Shown here: positions 1 through 6,599 of the stretch, one piece after another
Position numbering within the stretch: the stretch's first letter is position 1
Layout of the letters: every line of letters starts with the position of its first letter
Assembly (NCBI GenBank): GCA_018701215.1
Contig: JABIWH010000035.1
Location: 1-11,085, forward strand
Reading direction: 5' to 3'
Length of the DNA: 11,085 bases
DNA from: Rhodospirillaceae bacterium
GTDB lineage: Bacteria; Pseudomonadota; Alphaproteobacteria; GCA-2731375
Translations under genes and position numbers: made by a program
The notes under the pieces: model-generated
What the model was told of the DNA's origin: nothing
What the model saw: only the letters and a program-made list of their open reading frames with translations
The model's database searches: none

Positions 1-48
1 CGTCCCGTTTCGATTCACCCATCGGGTGTGCCATGCCAACCACTCCAT
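1..48 (-). CDS. Possible 5' end of a divergent gene, cut by the window edge
   Basis: Reading leftward, an ATG at 48-46 opens a frame that stays open for the 16 codons left before the window edge (MEWLAWHTRWVNRNGT). A GAGGAG sits upstream, but its spacing is only about 3 bases, shorter than usual. The peptide is rich in Trp and I do not recognise it. Sixteen open codons can easily be chance, so this is a weak candidate. The alternative is that 1-147 is non-coding spacer upstream of the rpmH promoter. Confidence 0.15.
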   Translation of the reverse strand, partial: MEWLAWHTRWVNRNGT

Positions 49-147
49 CAACTCCTCAACATATTGATTCTTATAGCATAATCTCCATCTCAGGGCATCG
101 ATTAACGAGTTCATCTGGGAAATGGGGGTTAAGACGCCTTGGCGGCG

Positions 148-176
148 TTGACTTCCGGCTATTGAAACCGTATACA
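148..176 (+). promoter_or_regulatory. Sigma-70-type promoter of the rpmH operon
   Basis: TTGACT at 148-153 and TATACA at 171-176 are separated by exactly 17 bases, close to the consensus for the housekeeping sigma factor. The predicted start of transcription is near 183, giving a leader of roughly 48 bases before rpmH. A 5-bp inverted repeat (ACGCC 134-138, GGCGT 144-148) touches the first base of the -35 box and could be an operator or chance. This promoter probably serves rpmH through at least engB. Confidence 0.75.
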
Positions 177-191
177 GCGCGTCTTGTTTTT

Positions 192-206
192 GGCCCCTGA
201 TGGGCC
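192..206 (+). other. Small hairpin in the rpmH leader
   Basis: GGCCC (192-196) and GGGCC (202-206) can pair around the loop CTGAT, extendable by two T-G wobble pairs to 190-208. It lies in the predicted 5' leader between the promoter and the ribosome binding site at 219. It has no U-tract, so it is not an obvious terminator. A role in leader stability or translation of L34 is conceivable but unproven. Confidence 0.35.
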
Positions 207-218
207 GGATAATTGAAT

Positions 219-223
219 GGAGG
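219..223 (+). promoter_or_regulatory. Ribosome binding site fixing the GTG start of rpmH
   Basis: GGAGG lies 7 bases upstream of the GTG at 231. This spacing is ideal and supports GTG as the rpmH start. The Lys-Arg-Thr that follows matches the usual L34 N-terminus. Confidence 0.8.
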
Positions 224-230
224 TTGAAGG

Positions 231-365
231 GTGAAACGTACCTTCCAACCCAGCAGACTGGTTCGCAAACGCCGGCACGGTTTTCGTCATCGCATGTCGA
301 CCGTTGGTGGTCGCCGTCTTCTGGCAAAACGTCGGTCAAGGGGCCGCAAGCAGCTTTCGGCATAG
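231..365 (+). CDS. rpmH: 50S ribosomal protein L34
   Basis: A 44-residue, very basic protein with the unmistakable L34 pattern: KRTFQPS at the N-terminus, then LVRKRRHGFRHRM, then the G-G-R and R-G-R-K tail ending LSA. L34 is a small component of the large ribosomal subunit bound to 23S rRNA. The length is that of the family (44-46 residues). The start is GTG rather than ATG; it has a well-placed GGAGG, and no other start would preserve the conserved first residues. It is the first gene of the operon and lies directly upstream of rnpA, the classical bacterial arrangement. It was missed as an open frame only because of its size. Confidence 0.97.
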   Translation: MKRTFQPSRLVRKRRHGFRHRMSTVGGRRLLAKRRSRGRKQLSA

Positions 366-430
366 GATGAAACCGGCCCGAATTGCAGCGAAGCTTTTTT
401 CGTTGGAATTTTCGGTTTGGCCAATCCGTG

Positions 431-476
431 CACAACGAATTGGGGCACGGCGAAATGCGGCACGATGAATTGGGGC
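431..476 (+). repeat. Direct repeat spanning the rnpA start region (two 16-base copies, 30-base period)
   Basis: The 16-base segments at 431-446 and 461-476 differ at only two positions (434/464 and 436/466) and both end in GAATTGGGGC. The period is 30 bases, a multiple of three. If translated in the rnpA frame the copies encode HNELG and HDELG. The GGGG of the first copy lies 9 bases before the ATG at 455. The GGGG of the second lies 3 bases before a GTG at 479. Confidence 0.8.
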
Positions 477-874
477 TCGTGCGCCTGAAAAGGCGCGCGG
501 ACTTTTTGCGCGTCGCCAGGACGGGCCGGCGCCATGCGGCGCCTGGTCTTGTTTTGCAGGTTGCCGACGGCCGTGCCGAATCCGGCCGTGCCGGCAAAGG
601 AGTGGAGGCTTCGGTGGATGCTTCGGTCGGTATTGGCTTCACGGCCAGTAAAAAAGTCGGCAACGCGGTGGCGCGCAACCGCGTCAAACGGCGTTTGCGT
701 GCGGCCGTGACAGAAGTGATGCCCAAGCATGCAGCCCCTGGACGTGATTATGTGCTGATCGGGCGCAAGGCGACCCTGCGCCGGCCCTATGCGGATCTGC
801 TGGCGGATCTGCTGGTGGCGTTGCGGCGGACCAAAAGCCTCGCGCCCGGCAACGGTAAGCAGGCGACACCATGA
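455..874 (+). CDS. rnpA: Ribonuclease P protein component
   Basis: This is the protein subunit of RNase P, which binds the catalytic RNA and helps process the 5' ends of precursor tRNAs. The diagnostic segment is VGNAVARNRVKRRLR, with the RNR motif at about residues 74-76, preceded by GFTASKK. The N-terminal block RLKRRADF (10-17) is also typical. I chose ATG 455 (139 residues) because GGGG stands 9 bases before it; GTG 479 would give the more usual start just before RLKRR. The frame is open further upstream to a TTG at 383, but the added residues look unlike the family. Between about residues 38 and 57 there is a Gly/Ala/Ser-rich stretch made of short DNA duplications. The stop overlaps the yidD start (ATGA). 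Confidence 0.93.
   Translation: MRHDELGLVRLKRRADFLRVARTGRRHAAPGLVLQVADGRAESGRAGKGVEASVDASVGIGFTASKKVGNAVARNRVKRRLRAAVTEVMPKHAAPGRDYVLIGRKATLRRPYADLLADLLVALRRTKSLAPGNGKQATP
568..593 (+). repeat. 11-base direct repeat inside rnpA (15-base period)
   Basis: CGGCCGTGCCG occurs at 568-578 and again, identical, at 583-593. The 15-base period keeps the reading frame, so the duplication adds five codons and produces GRAESGRAG in RnpA. Confidence 0.75.
608..627 (+). repeat. 8-base direct repeat inside rnpA (12-base period)
   Basis: GCTTCGGT occurs at 608-615 and 620-627, a period of four codons, encoding EASVDASV. It sits 14 bases after the 568-593 repeat, in the same variable stretch of RnpA. Confidence 0.6.
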
Positions 875-1197
875 GCAACCCCGTCAGCCAATTTCTGCGT
901 GGCCTGATCCTGGCCTACCGCTATTTGTTGGCGCCCCTGATCCCGGGGCGCTGCCGGTATCTGCCCTCCTGCTCCCACTACGGCCTGGAAGCCTTGCAGG
1001 TTCATGGCCCGGTACACGGCAGTTGGCTGACCCTGCGGCGTCTGTTGCGCTGTCATCCCTGGGGCGGCCATGGTTTCGATCCCGTACCAGCGCGCCAGGG
1101 CGGCGCGACAGTGGCAACAACCGAGATATCCACCAATATCCCTTTGGCCGAGCAACGGTCATCATTCGAAATCGATAAAGCGACCCGACATGTCTGA
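871..1197 (+). CDS. yidD: Membrane protein insertion efficiency factor YidD
   Basis: This 108-residue protein has the two hallmarks of the YidD family: CRYLPSCSHY (about residues 28-37) and RCHPWGGHGFDPV (about 60-72). An N-terminal amphipathic/hydrophobic segment, LILAYRYLLAPLIPG, would sit against the inner face of the cytoplasmic membrane. YidD is thought to help YidC insert proteins, and its place between rnpA and yidC is the standard one. The start overlaps the rnpA stop by 4 bases, and the last 8 bases overlap the yidC start. The 35 or so C-terminal residues after FDPV are polar, variable and not recognisable. That is normal in this family, whose tails differ between species. Confidence 0.93.
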   Translation: MSNPVSQFLRGLILAYRYLLAPLIPGRCRYLPSCSHYGLEALQVHGPVHGSWLTLRRLLRCHPWGGHGFDPVPARQGGATVATTEISTNIPLAEQRSSFEIDKATRHV

Positions 1198-2980
1198 TCA
1201 ACGTAATCTAATCATCGCCATTGGCCTGTCCCTGGCGATCCTGCTTGGCTTTCAATTCTTTTTCGAGGCGCCCAGGCAGGAACACATGCAGAAGCTGGCG
1301 GACGAACAGGCTGCGGAGCAGGCAAGACAGACGGGCCAAGGCCCGGATGGCTCGCTTATTCCCACCGCGCCGGCGCAATCCGGCACCCCCGGCGCTCCGG
1401 GTACTGCGCAGACAGGCAGCATACCAGGCGCGCCGGCCATTCAGGCCGCGCCAGGCGCGAGTCGTGATGCGGCGTTGCGGCAATCGCCCCGCGTGCCGGT
1501 CAACGGTCCCCGGCTGGGCGGTTCCATCGCCCTCAAGGGCGGCCGCATCGACGATCTGACCATGCTTGACTACAAGGCGACGATTGACGAGGGCAGCCCC
1601 GCCGTCACCCTGTTCTCGCCGCAAGGCGCGCCGCAGCCTTATTTCGGCCAGTTCGGCTGGGTTCCCATCGGCGAACTAAAGGTACCCGACAGCGATACGG
1701 TCTGGCAGGCGGATCACCCCTCGGTGCAGCCGGCCCGGCCTCTGACCTTAAGCTGGGACAACGGCCAGGGCGTGCGGTTCATTCAGGTCGTCGAAATTGA
1801 TGACAATTTCATGATGACGGTGACCCAGCGGGTGGAAAACAATTCCACCCAGGCCATTTCCACCCACCCCTATGGCCGCATCGCGCGCACCCATACGCCC
1901 AACACATTGGGCTTTTATATCCTTCATGAGGGGCCCCTGGCGGTCTTCAACGAGACCTTGAAAGAGGTCGACTACGACGATTTGCAGGAAGGCCCGGCGG
2001 ACGCCACGAAAAGCACCGGCGGCTGGATCGGCATTACCGACAAATATTGGCTGGCCGCCCTGATCCCTGATCAGAAGCAGCCGTATACGGGTACCTTCCG
2101 CTATAGCAAGCCGAACAAACAGGATACCTACCAGGCCGATTTCATGACGCAGGCGCCGCAATTGATCGCGCCGGGCGCCACGGCGCAGACGGTCAGCCAT
2201 GTTTTTGTCGGCGCCAAGGAGGTTACCCTTCTGGACCGCTATGAAGAGCAGCTGGGCATTGCGCGCTTTGATCTGGCGGTGGATTTCGGCTGGTTCTATT
2301 TCCTGACCAAGCCGCTGTTTTTCGTCCTGGATTATTTCTTCAAGATGTTGGGCAACTTCGGCTTGGCGATCCTGCTGCTGACTGTTTGCGTCAAGGCGGT
2401 TTTCTTTCCCCTGGCCAACAAGTCCTACAAGTCCATGTCCAAGATGAAGGCGCTGCAGCCGGAAATGACCAAGCTGCGCGAGCGCCATGGCGACGACCGA
2501 ACCAAGATGAACCAAGAAATGATGGCGCTGTACAAGCGGGAAAAGGTCAACCCCGCCTCGGGCTGTCTGCCGATCATGGTGCAAATTCCGGTGTTCTTCG
2601 CGCTCTACAAGGTCATGTTCGTGACCATCGAGATGCGCCATCAGCCGTTCTTTGGCTGGATCCACGATCTCTCGGCGCCTGACCCGATGTATCTCATCAC
2701 CCTGTTCGGCGCCGTGCCCTGGGACCCGCCGCAATTCCTGATGATCGGCATCTGGCCCGTCTTCATGGGCATCTCCATGTATGCCCAGCAATTACTGAAC
2801 CCGCAGCCCGCCGACCCGGTGCAGGCCAAGATCTTCCTGTTCATGCCGCTGTTCTTTACCTTCCTGCTGGGTAGTTTCCCCGCTGGTCTGGTGATCTATT
2901 GGACTTGGAACAACCTGCTCTCGGTGACCCAGCAATGGGTTATCATGAAGCGCATGGGCGTGGCCATTAACCCTAAGTAA
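1190..2980 (+). CDS. yidC: Membrane protein insertase YidC
   Basis: This is the insertase that places proteins in the cytoplasmic membrane, alone or with SecYEG. It has 596 residues, the long Gram-negative form. An N-terminal membrane helix (about 7-25) is followed by a Gly/Ala/Pro/Gln-rich linker (about 50-110), a large periplasmic domain and a C-terminal membrane core. Recognisable core motifs are FFPLANKSY, MKALQPEM, NPASGCLPIMVQIPVFFALY and PFFGWIHDLSAPDP. The charged residue of the hydrophilic groove appears to be Lys402 (TVCVKAVFF) where E. coli has Arg366; I recall Lys as usual in alphaproteobacteria. The frame is open upstream to 1070, but MSDQRNLII at 1190 is the natural N-terminus. 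It overlaps yidD by 8 bases, and engB starts one base after its stop, so coupling is likely. Confidence 0.97.
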   Translation: MSDQRNLIIAIGLSLAILLGFQFFFEAPRQEHMQKLADEQAAEQARQTGQGPDGSLIPTAPAQSGTPGAPGTAQTGSIPGAPAIQAAPGASRDAALRQSPRVPVNGPRLGGSIALKGGRIDDLTMLDYKATIDEGSPAVTLFSPQGAPQPYFGQFGWVPIGELKVPDSDTVWQADHPSVQPARPLTLSWDNGQGVRFIQVVEIDDNFMMTVTQRVENNSTQAISTHPYGRIARTHTPNTLGFYILHEGPLAVFNETLKEVDYDDLQEGPADATKSTGGWIGITDKYWLAALIPDQKQPYTGTFRYSKPNKQDTYQADFMTQAPQLIAPGATAQTVSHVFVGAKEVTLLDRYEEQLGIARFDLAVDFGWFYFLTKPLFFVLDYFFKMLGNFGLAILLLTVCVKAVFFPLANKSYKSMSKMKALQPEMTKLRERHGDDRTKMNQEMMALYKREKVNPASGCLPIMVQIPVFFALYKVMFVTIEMRHQPFFGWIHDLSAPDPMYLITLFGAVPWDPPQFLMIGIWPVFMGISMYAQQLLNPQPADPVQAKIFLFMPLFFTFLLGSFPAGLVIYWTWNNLLSVTQQWVIMKRMGVAINPK

Positions 2981-2981
2981 G

Positions 2982-3647
2982 ATGACCGAAGACGCCCTTA
3001 CAGCTGAAGAAGCCGCCAAAGCGGCGGTGGCCATCGAAAGAGGGCGCCTGCTGTTCACCCAGGAATGCGAATTCGTCATGGGCGTGCGCACCGAGGCCGA
3101 CCTGCCAAAGGCCGAGCTGCCCGAAGTGGCCTTCGCGGGTCGCTCCAACGTGGGCAAATCCAGCTTTCTGAACGCCCTGACCAACCGCAACAGCCTGGCC
3201 CGGACCTCGAACACGCCGGGACGGACGCGGGAGGTCAATTTCTTTCGTCTTGGCGGCGAATTGATGTTGGTGGATCTGCCCGGCTATGGCTATGCCAAGG
3301 CCGGCAAGGAAGAGATCGAACGCTGGAATAAGCTGATCGAAGATTATCTGCGCGGACGGGCCAATCTGCGCCGGGTCTGCCTGTTGATCGATGCCCGCCG
3401 CGGCATCGGCGCGCCCGACCGCAAGGTGATGGAGCTGTTGGACAAGGCGGCGGTGGTCTACCAGGTGGTGCTGACCAAGGTCGATAAGGAAAAGGCCGGC
3501 GCTCTGGCCAAGATCGAGCAGGGGGTGGCAACGGAAATTGTCCGCCATGGCGCCGCCTATCCTGAAATTCTGGCAACATCAGCGGCCAAGCGTCTGGGGC
3601 TGGAAGCGGCCCGCGCCTCCATCGCGGCTCTGGCGGATGAGGAATGA
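2982..3647 (+). CDS. engB: Ribosome biogenesis GTP-binding protein EngB (YihA/YsxC)
   Basis: This TRAFAC-class GTPase takes part in assembly of the large ribosomal subunit. All GTP-binding motifs are visible: G1 GRSNVGKS (53-60), the switch region with TPGRTRE (78-84), G3 DLPGYG (98-103), G4 TKVDK (165-169) and G5-like TSAAK near the C-terminus. Length is 221 residues, family size with an extra Ala/Glu-rich N-terminus of about 40 residues that looks helical. The ATG follows the yidC stop by one base, so translation is probably coupled; the ribosome binding site is poor. The yidC-engB-argB order is one I recognise from alphaproteobacterial genomes. Confidence 0.96.
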   Translation: MTEDALTAEEAAKAAVAIERGRLLFTQECEFVMGVRTEADLPKAELPEVAFAGRSNVGKSSFLNALTNRNSLARTSNTPGRTREVNFFRLGGELMLVDLPGYGYAKAGKEEIERWNKLIEDYLRGRANLRRVCLLIDARRGIGAPDRKVMELLDKAAVVYQVVLTKVDKEKAGALAKIEQGVATEIVRHGAAYPEILATSAAKRLGLEAARASIAALADEE

Positions 3648-3666
3648 GTGGGTTAAAACCGGCACC

Positions 3667-4575
3667 ATGACTGATAAGCAAAGCGGCACACAACACGAAG
3701 AACAATTGCACACCGCCCACACCCTGGCCGAGGCGCTGCCCTATATGCGCCGCTTCACCGGGCAGACCTTCGTCATCAAATATGGCGGCCATGCCATGGG
3801 TGATGCGGAGCTGTCGGACCAGTTCGCCCGCGATGTGGTGTTGATGAAACAGGTCGGCATCAACCCGGTGGTGGTGCACGGCGGCGGGCCGCAGATTGGT
3901 GCCATGCTGGAACGTTTGAAAATCCAAAGTTCGTTCATCGACGGCCTGCGCGTCACCGATGCCGAAACCGTTGATATTGTCGAGATGGTGCTGTCGGGTT
4001 CCATTAACAAGGCGGTGGTGACGGCGATCAACGGGGCAGGGGGCGTCGCGGTCGGCATCTCGGGCAAGGATGGTCGGCTGATCGAGGCACGGCAATTGAA
4101 ACGCACGACCCAGGATCCGGACTCAAATATCGAAAAGGTGCTGGATCTGGGCTTCGTCGGCGAACCGGTGCGGATCAACCCAATGTTGCTGCACACTTTC
4201 GCGCAGTCGGATCTGATCCCGGTGATCGCCCCCATTGGCGTGGGCGAAAACGGCGAGACCTATAACATCAACGCCGATACGGCGGCCGGCAAGATCGCCG
4301 AGACCCTGAAGGCGGCCAAGCTGGTCATGCTGACCGACATCGCCGGGGTGCTGGACGGCGACGGCGAGTTGATCTCGAAAATGACGGCGGAGCAGGCTGA
4401 TCAACTGACCCTGGACGGCGTTATCAAGGGCGGCATGATCCCCAAGTTGGAGACCTGCCTGAGCGCCGTGGCCCAAGGTGTCGGCGCGGCCCACATCCTG
4501 GATGGCCGCCTGCCGCACGTATTGCTGTTGGAAGCCTTCACCGCCGCCGGCGTCGGCACCATGATCGAGGGCTAG
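3667..4575 (+). CDS. argB: Acetylglutamate kinase
   Basis: This cytoplasmic enzyme phosphorylates N-acetylglutamate with ATP, the second step of arginine synthesis. Key elements are KYGGHAM (Lys38), HGGGPQI (71-77), GLRVTD, NINADTAAGKIAE (200-212) and GGMIPKLE with Lys260. The 302 residues include about 35 before the first strand, with LAEALPYMRRF. That resembles the N-terminal helix of the arginine-inhibited hexameric enzymes, so feedback inhibition by arginine is likely (inference). I chose ATG 3667; the open frame extends upstream to 3538 but only through engB. It starts 19 bases after engB with no clear Shine-Dalgarno sequence and may depend on upstream translation. Confidence 0.97.
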   Translation: MTDKQSGTQHEEQLHTAHTLAEALPYMRRFTGQTFVIKYGGHAMGDAELSDQFARDVVLMKQVGINPVVVHGGGPQIGAMLERLKIQSSFIDGLRVTDAETVDIVEMVLSGSINKAVVTAINGAGGVAVGISGKDGRLIEARQLKRTTQDPDSNIEKVLDLGFVGEPVRINPMLLHTFAQSDLIPVIAPIGVGENGETYNINADTAAGKIAETLKAAKLVMLTDIAGVLDGDGELISKMTAEQADQLTLDGVIKGGMIPKLETCLSAVAQGVGAAHILDGRLPHVLLLEAFTAAGVGTMIEG

Positions 4576-4645
4576 CGGAGCCTGGCCTTCCCGTTGCGGC
4601 GGTCCGGCGTAGGAACCACGAACCTTTTCCACAAAGCACAGCCGC

Positions 4646-4675
4646 TGGCGGCGACGGCGGATGATCCTCTATCAT
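4646..4675 (+). promoter_or_regulatory. Weak candidate promoter before the EthD-domain gene
   Basis: TATCAT at 4670-4675 is a fair -10 box, but the -35 region at the right distance (TGGCGG, 4646-4651) is poor. It would start transcription near 4682, 28 bases before the ATG. It lies in the 134-base gap after argB, in which I see no convincing terminator. Read-through from argB is the alternative. Confidence 0.25.
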
Positions 4676-4709
4676 GGCACCGCCACATCCGCACAGTTGG
4701 GAGAGAGAT

Positions 4710-5120
4710 ATGTTGACCCTGGTATTTTGTCTGCGCCGCCGCCCGGAATTGAGCCGGGAAGAGTTCCAACGCTATTGGCGCGAAAATCACGGCCCCCTGA
4801 TGAAAAGCAACATGCAGGCCTTCGATGCCCGCAAGTATCAGCAATGGCATACCATGGGCGGGCCGGATGCCGACCGGATCATGTACTCTCGCGGCGGCTC
4901 TGATGACTATGACGGCGTTGCCGTGGTCTGGTGGGACGACCTGGCGCATTTCGTTGCCGCTACTGGCACCGATGACGGCCGTGTGGCGGGGCGGGAGATG
5001 TACAAGGACGAGCTGAATTTCATCGATCTGGAAAATTCACCCATCTTCATGACGGAAGTGGGTTACGAAGCTACAGGTGTGGGCGGCACCGACGGTGCGG
5101 ACGGTGCGGCCAGCCTCTAA
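4710..5120 (+). CDS. EthD-domain (dimeric alpha/beta barrel) protein, function unknown
   Basis: The 136-residue product starts MLTLVFCLRRRPELS and has the EthD signature EEFQRYWRENHGPLM (17-31). Proteins of this fold are small homodimeric ferredoxin-like barrels. EthD is named after a protein needed for ethyl tert-butyl ether degradation, but most members have no known substrate and I cannot assign one. GGGAG stands 6 bases before ATG 4710; the open frame reaches back to 4674 without support. The C-terminal tail is Gly/Ala/Asp-rich (GVGGTDGADGAAS), contains a tandem DNA repeat and is probably disordered. The gene is codirectional with argB and hprK but has no evident functional tie to either. 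No signal peptide or membrane segment is visible. Confidence 0.85.
   Translation: MLTLVFCLRRRPELSREEFQRYWRENHGPLMKSNMQAFDARKYQQWHTMGGPDADRIMYSRGGSDDYDGVAVVWWDDLAHFVAATGTDDGRVAGREMYKDELNFIDLENSPIFMTEVGYEATGVGGTDGADGAASL
5091..5108 (+). repeat. Tandem 9-base repeat at the 3' end of the EthD-domain gene
   Basis: GACGGTGCG is present twice in direct tandem (5091-5099 and 5100-5108), followed by another G. It encodes DGADGA in the low-complexity tail, so gain or loss of units would keep the frame. Confidence 0.8.
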
Positions 5121-5164
5121 GGCTGTTGCCTTGTGGAGACCGAGGGCGCAGTCTGGTCGCCGTT

Positions 5165-5605
5165 ATGAGCTTGATACACGGAACCTGCATCGCCATTGGA
5201 TCTTGTGGCGTACTGCTGCGCGGTGCGTCTGGGTCGGGTAAATCGGACCTTGCCTTGCGTCTGCTGGGCCGGACCTATTTGGATGCGCGGTTGGTGGCTG
5301 ATGATCAAATTCAACTGAGCCGCCGCGGAACCGAATTGTGGGCCCGGGCGCCGGCCTCGATTGCCGGTTTACTTGAAGTGCGCGGCGTCGGCATTGTCCG
5401 CCTGGATGCGCTGGAGGAGGCGCGGTTGCGCTTGATTTTGGATCTGAGCGACGCCGCCGATGTGCCGCGGATGCCCGAGGCGGCAACTTGTACGATTGAC
5501 GGCGTTGACCTACCGCTATACCCATGTGCGCCATTCGACGCTTCGGCACCGGACAAGGTTGCGCTGCTTGTGCGTGCCCTGGATGAGGATATTCTGCGCT
5601 CATGA
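5165..5605 (+). CDS. hprK: HPr kinase, short alphaproteobacterial form
   Basis: This is the C-terminal catalytic domain of HPr kinase/phosphorylase on its own: 146 residues against about 310 in Firmicutes, the usual shape in alphaproteobacteria. The P-loop is GASGSGKS (20-27), followed by LVADDQ with Asp46-Asp47 and by the family signature EVRGVGI (71-77). It is expected to phosphorylate HPr on a serine (Ser50 of the ptsH product here), using ATP. The start ATG 5165 gives the typical MSLIHGT opening; the frame is open to 5126 but the added residues are unlike the family. It lies 44 bases after the EthD gene, and its stop overlaps the rapZ ATG by 4 bases, so the two are probably coupled. Confidence 0.93.
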   Translation: MSLIHGTCIAIGSCGVLLRGASGSGKSDLALRLLGRTYLDARLVADDQIQLSRRGTELWARAPASIAGLLEVRGVGIVRLDALEEARLRLILDLSDAADVPRMPEAATCTIDGVDLPLYPCAPFDASAPDKVALLVRALDEDILRS

Positions 5606-6528
5606 CGGTAACGGCCCAACAGCAAAAAAACAGCCCCACTCCGGATGGAGGCACGCGCCCACGTGTGCGCCTGGCGCTGATCACGGGGCTGTCAGGCGCC
5701 GGGCGGACCCTGTCCCTGAAGGCGTTGGAGGATGTGGGCTATGAGGCGATTGATAATCTACCCCTGACCCTGATTGGGCGTCTGCTATACCCATTGACCC
5801 AGCAGGACGACGGCGGCGCGCGGGCCATTGCCATCGCCGTGGATTTTCGGCAGCGAAACTTCTCCGCCAAGGCCTTTGACCAGGCGACAGCCCTGTTGGC
5901 GGCGCGCGACGACGTCGATATGACCGTGATTTTCCTGGACTGCGACAATGACGTTCTGGCCCGCCGCTTTACCGAGACCCGGCGCCGCCATCCCCTTGGT
6001 GAAGACCGCCCCGTGATGGACGGCATTACCCGGGAGCGCCAGTTACTGGCACCGATCAAGGACCGGGCCGATCTTTTGATCGATACCTCCAATCTCACCG
6101 TGGGTGAATTGCGCGCCTTGGTTGGCGGCCATTTTCGCCTCTCCGATGCGCCCAACCTGGCGGTATCCGTGTTGTCGTTCTCGTATCGGCAAGGTCTGCC
6201 CCGGGAGGCGGATCTGGTCTTTGATGTGCGCTTCTTGGCCAATCCCCATTATGTGGACGAATTGCGGCCTTTGACGGGCCAGGACCCGGGCGTCGGTGCA
6301 TATGTTGCCGCCGATCCCGCCTGCGAGCCGTTTTTGGCATCATTAAGCCAAATGCTGGAGACCCTTTTGCCGCTTTATCAACGGGAAGGAAAAAGCTATT
6401 TGACGGTGGCGATTGGTTGTACGGGCGGTCGTCACCGCTCGGTTTTTTCTGCCGAGGAATTGACGCGGCGGTTGACGGCGGCGGGACATGAAGTACAAGT
6501 ACGCCACCGCGATGCTGACAAGCAGTAA
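5602..6528 (+). CDS. rapZ: RNase adapter RapZ family nucleotide-binding protein (YvcJ/YhbJ)
   Basis: The 308-residue protein has an N-terminal P-loop domain and the conserved RapZ C-terminal domain. Recognisable stretches are KALEDVGYEAIDNLPL (40-55), RFTETRRRHPL, DLLIDTSNLTV, VFDVRFLANPHY, LRPLTGQD and YLTVAIGCTGGRHRSV. In E. coli RapZ binds small RNAs and recruits RNase E in control of glucosamine-6-phosphate synthase; in alphaproteobacteria its role is less clear. The Walker A sequence is GLSGAGRT (29-36), with Arg35 (codon CGG at 5704-5706) in place of the usual Lys. From memory, Arg also occurs in other alphaproteobacterial RapZ proteins, so it may be a lineage trait. It sits between hprK and the PTS genes. 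Confidence 0.95.
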   Translation: MTVTAQQQKNSPTPDGGTRPRVRLALITGLSGAGRTLSLKALEDVGYEAIDNLPLTLIGRLLYPLTQQDDGGARAIAIAVDFRQRNFSAKAFDQATALLAARDDVDMTVIFLDCDNDVLARRFTETRRRHPLGEDRPVMDGITRERQLLAPIKDRADLLIDTSNLTVGELRALVGGHFRLSDAPNLAVSVLSFSYRQGLPREADLVFDVRFLANPHYVDELRPLTGQDPGVGAYVAADPACEPFLASLSQMLETLLPLYQREGKSYLTVAIGCTGGRHRSVFSAEELTRRLTAAGHEVQVRHRDADKQ

Positions 6529-6582
6529 ACGGAGCTAACGAATAGATGTTTAACAGATGCCCAACGAATGCCCAAAACGTCT

Positions 6583-6588
6583 GGGAGG
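6583..6588 (+). promoter_or_regulatory. Ribosome binding site of the EIIA gene
   Basis: GGGAGG ends 11 bases before ATG 6600, slightly long but strong. It lies in the only spacer (71 bases) inside the hprK-ptsH cluster and suggests the EIIA gene is translated independently of rapZ. The same spacer has two TGCCCAA copies about 13 bases apart; I see no clear promoter. Confidence 0.6.
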
Positions 6589-6599
6589 GCCGGCAATAA

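Noticed and set aside
1..230. Possible chromosome origin near rpmH, as in many bacteria
   Set aside because: I see no DnaA-box clusters (TTATCCACA-like) and no dnaA gene in view. In alphaproteobacteria rpmH is usually not beside the origin.
71..268. 65-codon minus-strand frame over the rpmH promoter
   Set aside because: It overlaps a near-consensus promoter and the start of rpmH, with no recognisable motif or ribosome site.
383..454. Upstream TTG-started extension of rnpA (24 extra residues)
   Set aside because: The added residues do not resemble any RnpA N-terminus, and TTG 383 has no ribosome site; the ATG at 455 has GGGG at good spacing.
1748..2791. 347-codon open frame on the minus strand opposite yidC
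   Set aside because: Long, but it is the mirror of a strongly conserved gene in GC-rich DNA; the product is rich in His, Arg, Gln and Gly and matches nothing.
3235..4095. 286-codon minus-strand frame opposite engB and argB
   Set aside because: It spans two real genes on the other strand, and its product is Pro/Arg/His-rich in the manner of antisense frames.
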